Below, piece by piece: positions 42,045 through 51,553 of a DNA stretch of 64,000 nucleotides. Origin of the DNA: Petrolisthes cinctipes. Lineage: Eukaryota > Arthropoda > Malacostraca > Decapoda > Porcellanidae. The stretch is taken from positions 80,001 to 144,000 of the forward strand of contig JAWQEG010003728.1 of assembly GCA_033782935.1 (NCBI GenBank), written 5' to 3'. Each line of letters starts with the position of its first letter. The stretch's first letter is position 1. Made by a program: the position numbers and the translations under genes. The notes under the pieces are model-generated. The model was not told the origin of the DNA. It searched no databases and saw only the letters and a program-made list of their open reading frames with translations.

Positions 42045-42243
42045 GAACAAAGATGAAGCTGAGGCTATGTTAAACAATAAGAAGCTGAGTAACAAATATG
42101 AGGCCATCAGAGAACTGCGGCGATCCAAGAGTGAGAACTTGGAAGATAATGGTCCTGCCTTCACTGGGCCAGCCTGATGTGCCATTGGAAGATCAATGGG
42201 AACTTTTCACTACTCTTTGTCACATTTTGCATGAACAGAAGAG
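42045..42243 (+). pseudogene. GTF3C3: GTF3C3-like exon with a frame disruption
   Basis: Acceptor CCATAG precedes 42045 and donor GAG|GTAGGT follows 42243. The 3' part, in the frame that joins the next exon, reads DVPLEDQWELFTTLCHILHE then QKR. The 5' part is coding-like in another frame (KLSNKYEAIRELRRSKSENL), which runs to TGA at about 42176. The joining frame itself has TGA at 42086. A single 1-nt indel between 42086 and 42178 would explain both. It may be a true mutation or an assembly error. The Lys/Arg-rich linker before the last TPR region fits TFIIIC102. Confidence 0.7.
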
Positions 42244-42625
42244 GTAGGTCCAATGAATTTATGTACAGGTACTGTACAGCCACAATCAAATATCCACCCA
42301 CACTTTCCTTCCATCGTGCAAATAAATCAGTATTATATCAAAACATAATCATACAACACCTTACGTCAACTCAACTCCCTCAATTATTATTATGAGGTGC
42401 TGCAAAATCATACACATGTTGTTCTTTATTACCAAGATATTTACTACGATGGAAGGAAAGTGTCGGTGGATATTTGATTGTGACTGTACATTGCTTCCTG
42501 TCTAGTTTCACCATCCATTTTATTTTTGTACAATACTTGTATACTCAAAAGTAAATCTCCCCATAACAACAGTAATATCAGTCTGCTGAAATATTTGAAT
42601 AATTTGCTCTTTGTCACTGTTTCAG
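42244..42625 (+). other. intron of the GTF3C3-like gene
   Basis: GT at 42244, AG at 42624-42625 with a pyrimidine-rich TTTGTCACTGTTTCAG. More than half of it is a TA-flanked MITE (42277-42486). Confidence 0.8.
42277..42486. mobile_element. 210-bp TA-flanked MITE (CAGCCACAATC family, copy 2)
   Basis: TA at 42275-42276 and 42487-42488. Ends as in 12505-12717. Located wholly within the intron. Confidence 0.88.
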
Positions 42626-43329
42626 GTTTGAAGAACTTGAGAGGATGACCTTCAGTGCCCTGGGTTCCAAGGAATTTATGAGAGATAAGGAGCGGGCACG
42701 AGAGATGGAGTTTATGTGTCTCTTAGCTTGCATATATAATGACAGCTCATACTTTGCCTACAACATCATGCGTGAGCTGGTTATAAAGAACCCTGAGAGT
42801 AATAGGTGCTGGAATTTATTAAATCTTATCATATCAAAGGCTGATGACTTCAGACATAATCGCTTTCTGCTTCGATTGACTCACAAACACCCAGACCTGG
42901 TTGCCTTAGGTTTACTTAATGGACACAATTGCTTAGTTGCTGGTACATACAAATACTCATTGGCTGAATACACACAAGTTTTCAAACAGGATAAGAGTAA
43001 TCCCATCATTCCCCTTATGTTGGGCCTCACATTTACACACATGGCATGTCAGAAATTTAGTGGCAAAAAACATTCTTTGGTTGTCCAGGCATTAGCATTT
43101 CTTAACACTTATGTAGAAATGCGTGGGGAATGCCAAGAATCTATGTATAATTTGGGCCGAGCACATCACCAACTGAATCTTCTACCACAAGCTGTTCATT
43201 ACTACAAATTGGCCTTAGAATGTCCACCGGTTGAAGAAACACCTGATGGCCCAAGACTGGATCTTTCACGGGAAATTGCCTTCAATCTTGCATTAATCTA
43301 TCAGTGGAAGTCCAAATGTAGCCAGGATG
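42626..43329 (+). CDS. GTF3C3: GTF3C3-like (TFIIIC subunit), C-terminal TPR exon, partial
   Basis: Encodes the C-terminal part of the TFIIIC102/Tfc4-type subunit of RNA polymerase III general factor TFIIIC, which helps assemble TFIIIB at tRNA and 5S genes in the nucleus. The first base completes the codon split by the intron. The frame runs FEELERMTFSALGSKEF, NPESNRCWNLLNLIISKADD, HNRFLLRLTHKHPDLVALGL, then TPR-like helices ESMYNLGRAHHQLNLLPQAV and ALECPPVEETPDG, ending FNLALIY. About 226 codons align with the family's C-terminus; the full protein is near 880 residues, so upstream exons lie outside the recognised part. A 2-nt deletion near 43303 shifts the frame. Element B enters at 43330, about ten codons before the expected stop. 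Confidence 0.85.
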
Positions 43330-43331
43330 TA

Positions 43332-46020
43332 CACTCGCGGTCAGAAATTGTGTCTTGATCCCTTGGCACGATGAATCGCAACTAGCCAAGCTTTGATGAT
43401 TCGAACAAATGTGTGTTGTAGGGAGACGCACAGTTATTCAAACCTTATAAAAAAATTTTACATAAAAAAAATGTTACATAAAAAAAATGTTATATAAAAA
43501 AAATGTTATATAAAAAAATTTTATATAAAAAAAAAATTTATATAAAAAAATTTAATATAAAAAAAAAATTTATATAAAAAAATTTAATATAAAAAAAATT
43601 TTATATAAAAAAAAATTTATATAAAAAAATTTTTATATAAAAAAAATTTTATATAAAAAAAAATTTATATAAAAAAAAATTGTATATAAAAAAAATTGTA
43701 TATAAAAAAAATTGTATATAAAAATAATTTTATATAAAAAAAATTTTTATATAAAAAAAATTTTATATAAAAAAAAATTTATATAAAAAAATTGTATATA
43801 AAAAAAATTTTATATAAAAAAATTTTTATATAAAAAAAATGTTATATAAAAAAATTTTATATAAAAAAAATTTTATATAAAAAAAATTTTATATAAAAAA
43901 ATTTTATATAAAAAAAAAATTATATAAAAAAAAAATTATATAAAAAAAATTTTATATAAAAAAAATTTTATATAAAAAAAATTTTATATAAAAAAAATTT
44001 TATATAAAAAAAAATTTATATAAAAAAATTTTATATAAAAAAAATTTTATATAAAAATTATATAAAAAAAAATTTTATATAAAAAAAATTTTATATAAAA
44101 AAAATTTTATATAAAAAAAATTTTATATAAAAAAAAATTTTATATAAAAAAAATTTTATATAAAAAAATATTTATATAAAAAAAAATTTATATAAAAAAA
44201 AATTTATATAAAAAAAATTTTATATAAAAAAAAATTTTATATAAAAAAATTTTATATGAAAAAAAATTTTATATGAAAAAAAAATTTATATAAAAAAAAT
44301 TTTATGTAAAAAAAATTTTATGTAAAAAAAATTTTATATAAAAAAATTTTTATATAAAAAAATTTTTATATAAAAAAATTTTTATATAAAAAAAAATTTT
44401 ATATAAAAAAAAAATTTATATAAAAAAAATTTTATATAAAAAAAATTTTATATAAAAAAATATATATAATTATATATATATATAAAAATTTTATATAAAA
44501 AATTTTTTATATAAAAAAATTTTTTATATAAACAAAATTTTATATAAATTTTTTTTTATATAAAAAAAATTTTATATAAAAAAAATTTTATATAAAAAAA
44601 ATTTTATATAAAAACAATTTTATATAAAAAAAATTTTATATAAAAAAAATTTATATAAAAAAAATTTTATATAAAAAAATTTTATATAAAAAAAATTTTA
44701 TATATAAAAAATTTTATATAAAAAAAAATTTTATATAAAAAAAATTTTATATAAATTTTTTTTTATATTATATAAAAAAAATTTATATAAAAAAAATTTT
44801 ATATAAAAAAAATTTTATATAAAAAAAGATTTTATATAAAAAAAATTTTATATAAAAAAAATTTTATATATAAAAATTTTTATATAAAAAAAAATTTATA
44901 TAAAAAAAATTTTATATAAAAAAAACATTATATAAAAAAAATTTTATATAAAAAAAATTTTATATAAAAAAAATTTTATATAAAAAAAATTTTATATAAA
45001 AAAATTTTATATAAAAAAAAATTTATATAAAAAAAATTTTATATAAAAAAAAATTTATATAAAAAAAAATTTATATAAAAAAAAAATTATATAAAAATAT
45101 TTTTATATAAAAAAAAATTTATATAAAATTTTTTTTATATAAAAAAAATTTTATATATAAAAAATTTTATATAAAAAAAATTTTATATAAAAATTTTATA
45201 TAAAAAAAAATTTATATAAAAAAAATTTTATATAAAAACAAATTTATATAAAAAAAAATTTATATAAAAAAATTTTATATAAAAAAATTTTATATAAAAA
45301 AAATTTTATATAAAAAAATTTTATATAAAATTTTTTTTATATAAAATAAATTTTATATAAAAAAAATTTATATAAAAAAACAATTTATATAAAAAAAATT
45401 TTATATAAAAAAAAATTTATATAAAAAAAATTTATAAAAAAAAAATTTTATATGAACAAATTTATATAAAAAAAAAAATTATATAAAAAAAAGTTTATAT
45501 AAATTTTTGTTTTATAGTAACAATAATACTTAACCGAATTAATGCCAGTCTGATACAATTAGTCCAGTTACAGAAGGGAGAGAAATGGGCCTCACACAGA
45601 ACAATTAAATTTGAGAAATGCTGGAAGAATGACATTGAGCACCGGCTTTTCTCGCTATATATACTCTTTGAGAAACCTACGTCAAAACCACAACACTCAA
45701 GGATTGGCTATCTTGTAAACTTGTAATGATCCTTGATTGGTGCAGACGGCCCAATATGTTAAAGAGGGAATCTGGACCTTCATAACACACTGTAACATAT
45801 AAAAAAAAAAATTATATAAACAAAATTATTTATATAATAAATTGTTTTTATATAAACAAAATTTTTGTCCTGATCCCTTGGCACGATGAATTGCAACCAG
45901 CCAAGCTTTGATGATTGGAACAAATGTGTGTTGTAGGCAGACGCACAGTTATTGTTCAAAGCTAGGCTGTTTGCGATTCATCTTGCCAGGGGATCGGGAC
46001 ACAATTTCTGACCGCGAGTG
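43332..46020. mobile_element. Satellite-carrying TIR element, copy B (2.69 kb)
   Basis: Same ends as copy A (CACTCGCGGTCAGAAATTGT), with TA at 43330-43331 and 46021-46022. Orientation is reversed relative to A: the shared core lies at 45517-45800 on the other strand. Its right subterminal domain is uninterrupted where copy A carries the 409-bp MITE. It lacks the mariner-like insert. It splits the last codons of the GTF3C3-like gene. Confidence 0.9.
43445..45512. repeat. AT-rich satellite of element B
   Basis: About 2.07 kb of TTATATAAAAAAAATT units (15-16 bp) in fairly uniform order. Almost no G or C. Confidence 0.95.
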
Positions 46021-46022
46021 TA

Positions 46023-46047
46023 CTTATATAAATATATTAGAATATAA
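46023..46047 (+). pseudogene. GTF3C3: last codons of the GTF3C3-like gene beyond element B
   Basis: With element B and one TA removed, 43321-43331 joins 46023-46047. One frame then ends ARMYLYKYIRI and TAA at 46045, which fits the hydrophobic, Tyr-rich end of TFIIIC102 proteins. Reaching it from the upstream exon needs the 2-nt change near 43303. In the present state the upstream frame instead stops inside element B after DVHSRSEIVS. Confidence 0.6.
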
Positions 46048-46587
46048 TCTGTACTGTAATTTCTTAAACACATCCCAGTGCTGGACAAGGGATGAGGGAC
46101 ACTCCACTTCTGGGTTATGGGGCTCAGTTGAGGACTGGGTGGACAAAGAGAGGCATGAAGCAAAGTTAAGAGAGAATAGACCAGAAAGATTAATTATGAG
46201 AGGGGTTGTGGGAGGCTAAAAATTGTTTCTTGACCTCTTCCATAGCTTTCCACCCTAACTACAGTGAGGGTGAGAAGGTTGCCCTAATGTAGGGTAGAGC
46301 TGCTGGCCATTATTATATGGACCATGCTACCCACTGACTAGGAAAGAGTGGGAGAATTTGATTCAAGCTAATTACCTACTTGTCCTGTCGCCATGTCAGT
46401 GACAATAATTTGAAGTAATACTAATACAAGGTTGTTTTAATACTATAATTATACTAATAGCAGTCTGTGCATAAGGTAGTACAAAAAACAAAGCTCTCGG
46501 CCTTAGTACCATTATCCTTATATATCCTTGACATTTAATTATTGTCTCCATCCTTATATGGTTATATCCTGTTGGTGGGTTGTATAT
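46048..46587 (+). other. probable 3' flank of the GTF3C3-like gene
   Basis: Non-repetitive sequence. An open frame around 46076-46219 contains STSGLWGSVEDWVDKERHEA and KLRENRPERLIMRG, which looks coding-like but is not recognised and has no clear start. It may be 3' UTR or part of another element. Confidence 0.35.
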
Positions 46588-46735
46588 ACTTGTTACTTGT
46601 TACTTGTTGTTGGATATTCTATGCCCCGCTCCACCAGCAGATGGTGCTCCGCAGGGCCTCTCTCAATATTACTAAACACTATAATCACTTGTAATACTCA
46701 TATCATCCGTGTCGTAACACTCAGCGAACAGATAT
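46588..46735 (-). mobile_element. short 5'-truncated retrotransposon copy
   Basis: Near-identical to 51040-51190. On the minus strand it ends in the same stop region and a (CAAGTAA)n tail (46588-46612). This is the 3' tip of the element nested at 51036-51553. Confidence 0.85.
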
Positions 46736-47530
46736 TATGCTGAAAATGTAAAGCAGAAGTTAAGAAAAAGAGTGCAAAGGACTTGCAGTACCAGAGAGGA
46801 TCTCTTCATTAATTTTAAGGTAATGTAAAAGTTGAGTAATGTGTATTCAGAGTGGTGTGTGTGTGTGTGATAGAATGTCTGAGTGATGTGTTACAACGGC
46901 CAGTGATACCATGGAGGTATAATTACATCTCCAGTTATTCATGTCTCAGTTCGTGGAAAGTGGATGGATGGCGATAAACAAGGCACTCACTACACACCCA
47001 CTACACTCACCACTCACCACCCATCTACTACACACCCACTACCCACCCACTACACTCACCACTCATCCACTACCCACTCACCACCCATCTACTACACACC
47101 CACTACCCACTCACCACACACTCTTCCAAACTATGTCAGGATGGTATTGCCTGGGTGACCGAAGCCGTTCCCAGGTTCTCGTGCCCCAAAATAGGGCGGG
47201 GGGATGTTGTGATGGTTTGGCCCCCATAGCTTCCTTCCTTGGGAGACATATAAGAAGAGGCTGGATGGAACCATTGTAGATACCTGTCCAGGATGCAACA
47301 CAACACCTCATTCTATTAAACACATTATTGAAGACTGTAATACACACAAACACACTCACCAACAACACAACACCTCATTCTATTAAACACATTATTGAAG
47401 ACTGCAACGCACACAACCAAACTTGCCAACAACACAACATACACTCTCTGAGGGCATTGTGGGAAAGCCCGGTTCAGGCCATGACCTTCCTCAGGAGCTA
47501 GGGGCTGCTCGGCCAGACACCTTGAGGAAC
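46736..47530. repeat. duplicate of the 36.0-36.8-kb region, with empty hAT site
   Basis: The CACTCACC array (46985-47115) and 47125-47345 match 36050-36500. 47346-47460 carries one more knuckle-encoding unit. 47461-47527 contains CATGACCTTCCTCAGGAGC followed directly by TAGGGGCTGCTCGGCC, the uninterrupted form of the hAT target at 36803. Confidence 0.85.
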
Positions 47531-47547
47531 TTCAACAACAACAACAA

Positions 47548-47900
47548 TTACTGTACAAACTGACATTTTAAAATAACAAAACTAATAATAATAATAATGT
47601 TGTATTACAATTACTGTACAAACTGACATTTTAAAATGACAAACCTAATATTAATAATAATGTTGTATTACAATTACTGTATATTCTGACATTTTAAAAT
47701 AACAATCCTAATAATAATAATAATGTTGTATTACAATTACTGTATATTCTGACATTTTAAAATAACAAACCTAATAATAATAATAATGTTGTATTACAAT
47801 TACTGTATATTCTGACATTTTAAAATAACAAACCTAATAATAATAATAATAATAATGTTGTATTACAATTACTGTATATACTGACATTTCAAAATAACAA
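47548..47900. repeat. ~62-bp tandem repeat with (AAT)n
   Basis: Six units of ATTACTGTATATTCTGACAT, then TTTAAAATAACAAACC, then an AAT run of changing length. Confidence 0.9.
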
Positions 47901-48098
47901 ACCTGACAATAATAATAATAATAATATTGTATTACAATTACATAGTGTGACATTTTCTATATGTTGTAAATCCTTGAAAACCACAACAGTGTGTGTATGA
48001 ATTATTGTGGCCGACAGTACAGTACTTATACTGGAAAAAAAAAACATTAAAATCAATATATATATATATATACTCACTTGACAGACATAGAAACACCA

Positions 48099-48136
<38 letters not shown>

Positions 48137-49205
48137 CTGCTTGGCCTTATAGCCGAGCATTGGTGACTTCTGTGGTGGTGTTGGCCTTATAGCCGAACCT
48201 TGGTGCCTTGTGTGGTGGTGTTGGCCTTATAGCCGAACCTTGGTGCCTTGTGTGGTGGTGTTGGCCTTATAGCCGAGCATTGGTGACTTCTGTGGTGGTG
48301 TTGGCCTGGGATGCTCAATGTAGGCATTGTAGGGTGTTGGCCTGGGATGCTGGGTGTTGGGGTGATGGAAGTGTCATCACCTCAACACACACACCAAGTA
48401 CTACATCACATCACTTGTGTTTCTTTCAGTAGATCTCTTGTATATATTTATACCGTAAGTCCTCCATCTTGGTGGTGTGACCTGTAAATATGGGTTGATA
48501 TTAGGCAACATAACAGCCAAGGTCATATGGCACCCGAGGAGGAAGAAGGAAGGTCATTGACAAGTGGGACAGTCAAGGGGGAAATTATTATGTGTTTTTG
48601 GTAAATCTGGAGCAACTGATTCCTCCAAACTATTTTTCCAAGAAACAACAGGACACCATTATTTTTGGTCTTCTGGTTCTGTTTCCTGGCATACATTGGA
48701 GGAATCAAGGCACTCCAATGTAACAAAAAAGAATAAATAAGAAATAACCTACTACAATCATATTTAATGTAATATAATGTAATATTTAATGTAATAAAAG
48801 TGAATTACCTCCTTAAGGGACCCTGTGATGTAGTCAGATAATTGAAGGTAAACGGGTCCTTCAAATATTGCCATGAAACTCCACCTATATAGGAGCTTGT
48901 TTCATGGTATGGTGTGGAGGAATCAGAAGCCTCCAAACACACACACACACATTCTCTCTCCCTAACATACACACACACACACACATATATTTAAAGAAAC
49001 ATATCACTAAATTAGAAAAAGTACAAAGAGCAGCAACAAGATGGCTACCAAGTCTAAGAGAACTAAGCTATGAAGAAAGACGAAAGAAACTAAAATTACC
49101 TAAACTGGAAGAAAGACGAAAGAGAGGAGATATGATTATGGTTTACAAATGTGTCACAGAAAAAGAAAAGATAGATATAGATAACTTGTGTCAACAAGGA
49201 ATACC
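47901..49205. repeat. segmental duplication, copy 2
   Basis: Counterpart of 39596-41060. It includes a (TA)n tract (48096-48133), four 40-bp GGCCTTATAGCCGAACCTTG units (48140-48300) not expanded in copy 1, and a single TTAA-type MITE (about 48580-48815). Confidence 0.8.
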
Positions 49206-49445
49206 TACAATGAGAGGACACAGTAAGAAATTAACTAAATAAAGGATACAAAAATGTACAGAAATATAGCTTTCCAAATAGAGTAATAGACGAATGGAAC
49301 AAATTACCAGAAGAACTAGTGTATGTCAAAAACATACATACATACACACACACACATACACACCAGAAGAAGTGGTGTGTGTAAAAAACATACATAACTT
49401 TAAAGAAAAATATGATAATTGTGTTTTAAAATACAGGACATTACG
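48999..49445 (+). pseudogene. non-LTR reverse transcriptase C-terminal fragment (copy 2)
   Basis: Begins ITKLEKVQRAATRWLPSLRE and continues ELSYEERRKKLKLPKLEERR to TAA at 49240. One base further the same protein resumes: KGYKNVQKYSFPNRVIDEWN, KLPEELVYVKNI, an inserted (CA)n tract, then FKEKYDNCVLKYRTLRA and a stop. This is the last part of a CR1/jockey-type ORF2 protein. Two indels and the CA insertion make it inactive. The tail near 49470 reads AGGTAAGGTAAG. Confidence 0.75.
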
Positions 49446-49489
49446 AGCTTGACTCAATCCTGTAAAGATACAAATAGGTAAGGTAAGAA

Positions 49490-49680
49490 CACACACACAC
49501 CTATATGGAAGGAGTTTGTTTCATGGCAAGGTCAGGAGGAATCAGAAGCCTCCAAACACACACACACACACACATTCTCTCTTCCTAACACACACACACA
49601 CCTATATGGAAGGAGCTTGTTTCATGGCATGGTCTGGAGGAATCAGAAGCCTCCAATTTTCAAACTTGATCACAGGGTCC
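49490..49680. repeat. (CA)n with CTATATGGAAGGAG and MITE-end pieces
   Basis: Two rounds of CTATATGGAAGGAG(T/C)TTG, GAATCAGAAGCCTCC and (CA)n, as at 26434-26815. Confidence 0.7.
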
Positions 49681-49684
49681 TTAA

Positions 49685-49840
49685 GGTGGTAATTCTTTTT
49701 TGTTACATTGGAGTGCCTTGATTCCTCCAAAGTATGTCAGGAAACAGGACCAGATGAACAAAAATAATGGTGTTCTGTTGTTGCTTGGAATAGTTTGGTG
49801 GATTCAGTAACTCCAGATTTACCAACACAAAACTTCCCCC
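49685..49840 (-). mobile_element. TTAA-type MITE, intact copy
   Basis: TTAA at 49681-49684 and 49841-49844; 156 bp. Begins GGTGGTAATTC and ends AACTTCCCCC. Confidence 0.88.
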
Positions 49841-49850
49841 TTAATCTTCA

Positions 49851-49890
49851 AAATAACACCTAAAGTCAACTCAACTCCCTTAATTATTAT
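49851..49890. mobile_element. fragment of the CAGCCACAATC MITE at a retrotransposon insertion site
   Basis: AAATAACACCTAAAGTCAAC followed by CTCAATTATT-like sequence matches the interior of that MITE (compare 42357-42390 and 56155-56195). The minus-strand retrotransposon starts right after it. The other half was not found past 54.4 kb. Confidence 0.5.
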
Positions 49891-49964
49891 TTCAAGTTCA
49901 AGTTTTAGGGTCCCGCAGAGGGCCGCTCATGGGCGGCATAATATGCGGGGGTTGTGCGGGGGAT

Positions 49965-51035
49965 TTAGGGATCCAGGGCAGGATTAGGAAGAGGGTTAGG
50001 ATAAGGGTGGATTGGGTCAGGGACTGTGGGCTGAGGATTAGGATTGGGGAGGTAATGATTGGTGATCCTATTTCTAAACGTGTCAAGAGTGGGGCTATTA
50101 ACTACGTGAGATGGGAGATGATTCCACTCTTGGATGCTGCGGGGAAAGAATGAGTGCCTAAATATATCAGTGCTTGTCTGGTATGTATGGTATTTTAAGT
50201 TGTGGCTGCCTCTAGTGGATGGTATACTTGTAGGGTGTAGATATGTGTCTTTGTCTATGTCAACTAACTTGTTTGTGATTTTGTATATCATCTGTTGTCT
50301 GTGTATCTGTCTTCGTGTTACTAATGGGTCTAGTTTTGTGTCTTGTTTAAGCAAAGTGACTGATGTAGTGTGTCTGTAATCACGTCTGGCCCATCTTGCA
50401 GTCTTGTTTTGTATGGACTCTAATTTATTGATATTATTGTAAGTGTGTGGGTCCCAGACGGTGTCGCAATAATCTAAATGTGGCCGAACGAAAGTGTTGT
50501 ATGCAATAATTTTGGTGTCTGTGTTACACCTGCTGAGGTTCCTGCGCAAGAACCCCAGGACCCTACTAGCTTTAGCCCTGATGCTACCTATGTGTGTGTT
50601 CCACCTCATGTCCGCTGAGATGTGGACGCCCAAGTAATTGTGGGAAGTGACTGTGTTGAGGTTGGTGTTGTGTAATTGGTATGTATATGGAATGACATTA
50701 TGGGCACGGGTAAAACGGATGTGATGGCATTTGTCTGGTCTAAATGTCATCTGCCACTTGACTTCCCAGTCTTCAAGTGCAGTTAGGTCGTCCTGTAGTC
50801 GAAGGCAGTCATTCCTATCTTTAATTGGTCTGTAAACTAAGCTATCGTCTGCAAAGAGTCTAGTGGTAGAGGAAAGTGAAAGTGGGAGGTCATTAATGTA
50901 TGAAAGGAAGAGAAGGGGACCCAGGACAGTGCCCTGGGGTACCCCAGAGGTCACAGGAACAGATGGAGACTGACTACCGTCAAGAACTACACGTTGCTTT
51001 CTGGTAGTCAAGAACGTTCTAATCCAGTGAAGAAG
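49965..51035 (-). CDS. CR1/jockey-like ORF2, second part (RT fingers/thumb to C-terminus)
   Basis: Continues directly from the first part with LLHWIRTFLTTRKQRVVLDG, then VTSGVPQGTVLGPLLFLSYI (motif B), LFADDSLVY (motif C, FADD), YLGVHISADMRWNTHI and HLDYCDTVWDPHT. The C-terminal region ends FRNRITNHYLPNPNPQP and a Pro-rich tail, with TAA at 49965-49967. With 51036-51553 taken out, the two parts form one frame of about 1,270 codons with no other stop, and all key reverse transcriptase Asp residues are present. The ATG at 51011 that opens the downstream frame is internal and not a real start. Confidence 0.88.
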   Translation of the reverse strand, partial: LLHWIRTFLTTRKQRVVLDGSQSPSVPVTSGVPQGTVLGPLLFLSYINDLPLSLSSTTRLFADDSLVYRPIKDRNDCLRLQDDLTALEDWEVKWQMTFRPDKCHHIRFTRAHNVIPYTYQLHNTNLNTVTSHNYLGVHISADMRWNTHIGSIRAKASRVLGFLRRNLSRCNTDTKIIAYNTFVRPHLDYCDTVWDPHTYNNINKLESIQNKTARWARRDYRHTTSVTLLKQDTKLDPLVTRRQIHRQQMIYKITNKLVDIDKDTYLHPTSIPSTRGSHNLKYHTYQTSTDIFRHSFFPRSIQEWNHLPSHVVNSPTLDTFRNRITNHYLPNPNPQPTVPDPIHPYPNPLPNPALDP

Positions 51036-51553
51036 TTACTTGTTACTTGTTACTTGTTGTTGGATATTCTATGCCCCGCTCCACCAGCAGATGGTGCTCC
51101 GCAGGGCCTCTCTCAATATTACTAAACACTATAATCACTTGTAATACTCATATCATCCGTGTCGTAACATTCAGCGAACAGATGTGTTTTCAGTCTTTTC
51201 TTAAAAATCGTGCAATTTTCACTGTTCCGGACATCTAATGGCAATCCATTAAAGAGCCTTGGTGCACACCTTTCAAACGCTCTGAAACCCATTGTCAGAA
51301 TACTCCTTGGCTCATTTAACCTGTATTGCTCATCACTATGCCTGAGTTCCATTGAGGTATTTACTTGAAAACCTCTTAAAAGATTCATCAAGTACTCCGG
51401 TTTTCCAAATATTAATGCTCGGAATGTTAGAAGACATATCTTGTACACAATCCTCGCCTTTATTGGTAACCAATGTAAGTCAATGAGTGCTGGGGTTATC
51501 CTCTCACGAGATGGAAGACCTTTAATTAATCTTGCTGATCTGTTCATTACGTT
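51036..51553 (-). mobile_element. nested 5'-truncated non-LTR retrotransposon (518 bp)
   Basis: Inserted in the same orientation as its host. It encodes the C-terminal part of another ORF2 (SARLIKGLPSRERITPALID, LHWLPIKARIVYKICLLTF, RAPRLFNGLPLDVR-type sequence) and ends with a stop at 51122 and a (CAAGTAA)n tail at 51036-51060. By chance its 5' end is in frame with the host ORF, producing a 1,057-codon chimeric open frame that should not be annotated as one protein. The LHWLPIKAR block is typical of CR1/L2-group C-termini. Confidence 0.9.

Noticed and set aside
45908..46219. 103-codon frame as one gene
   Set aside because: Its first third is the TIR region of element B; only the remainder is unexplained and is listed separately.
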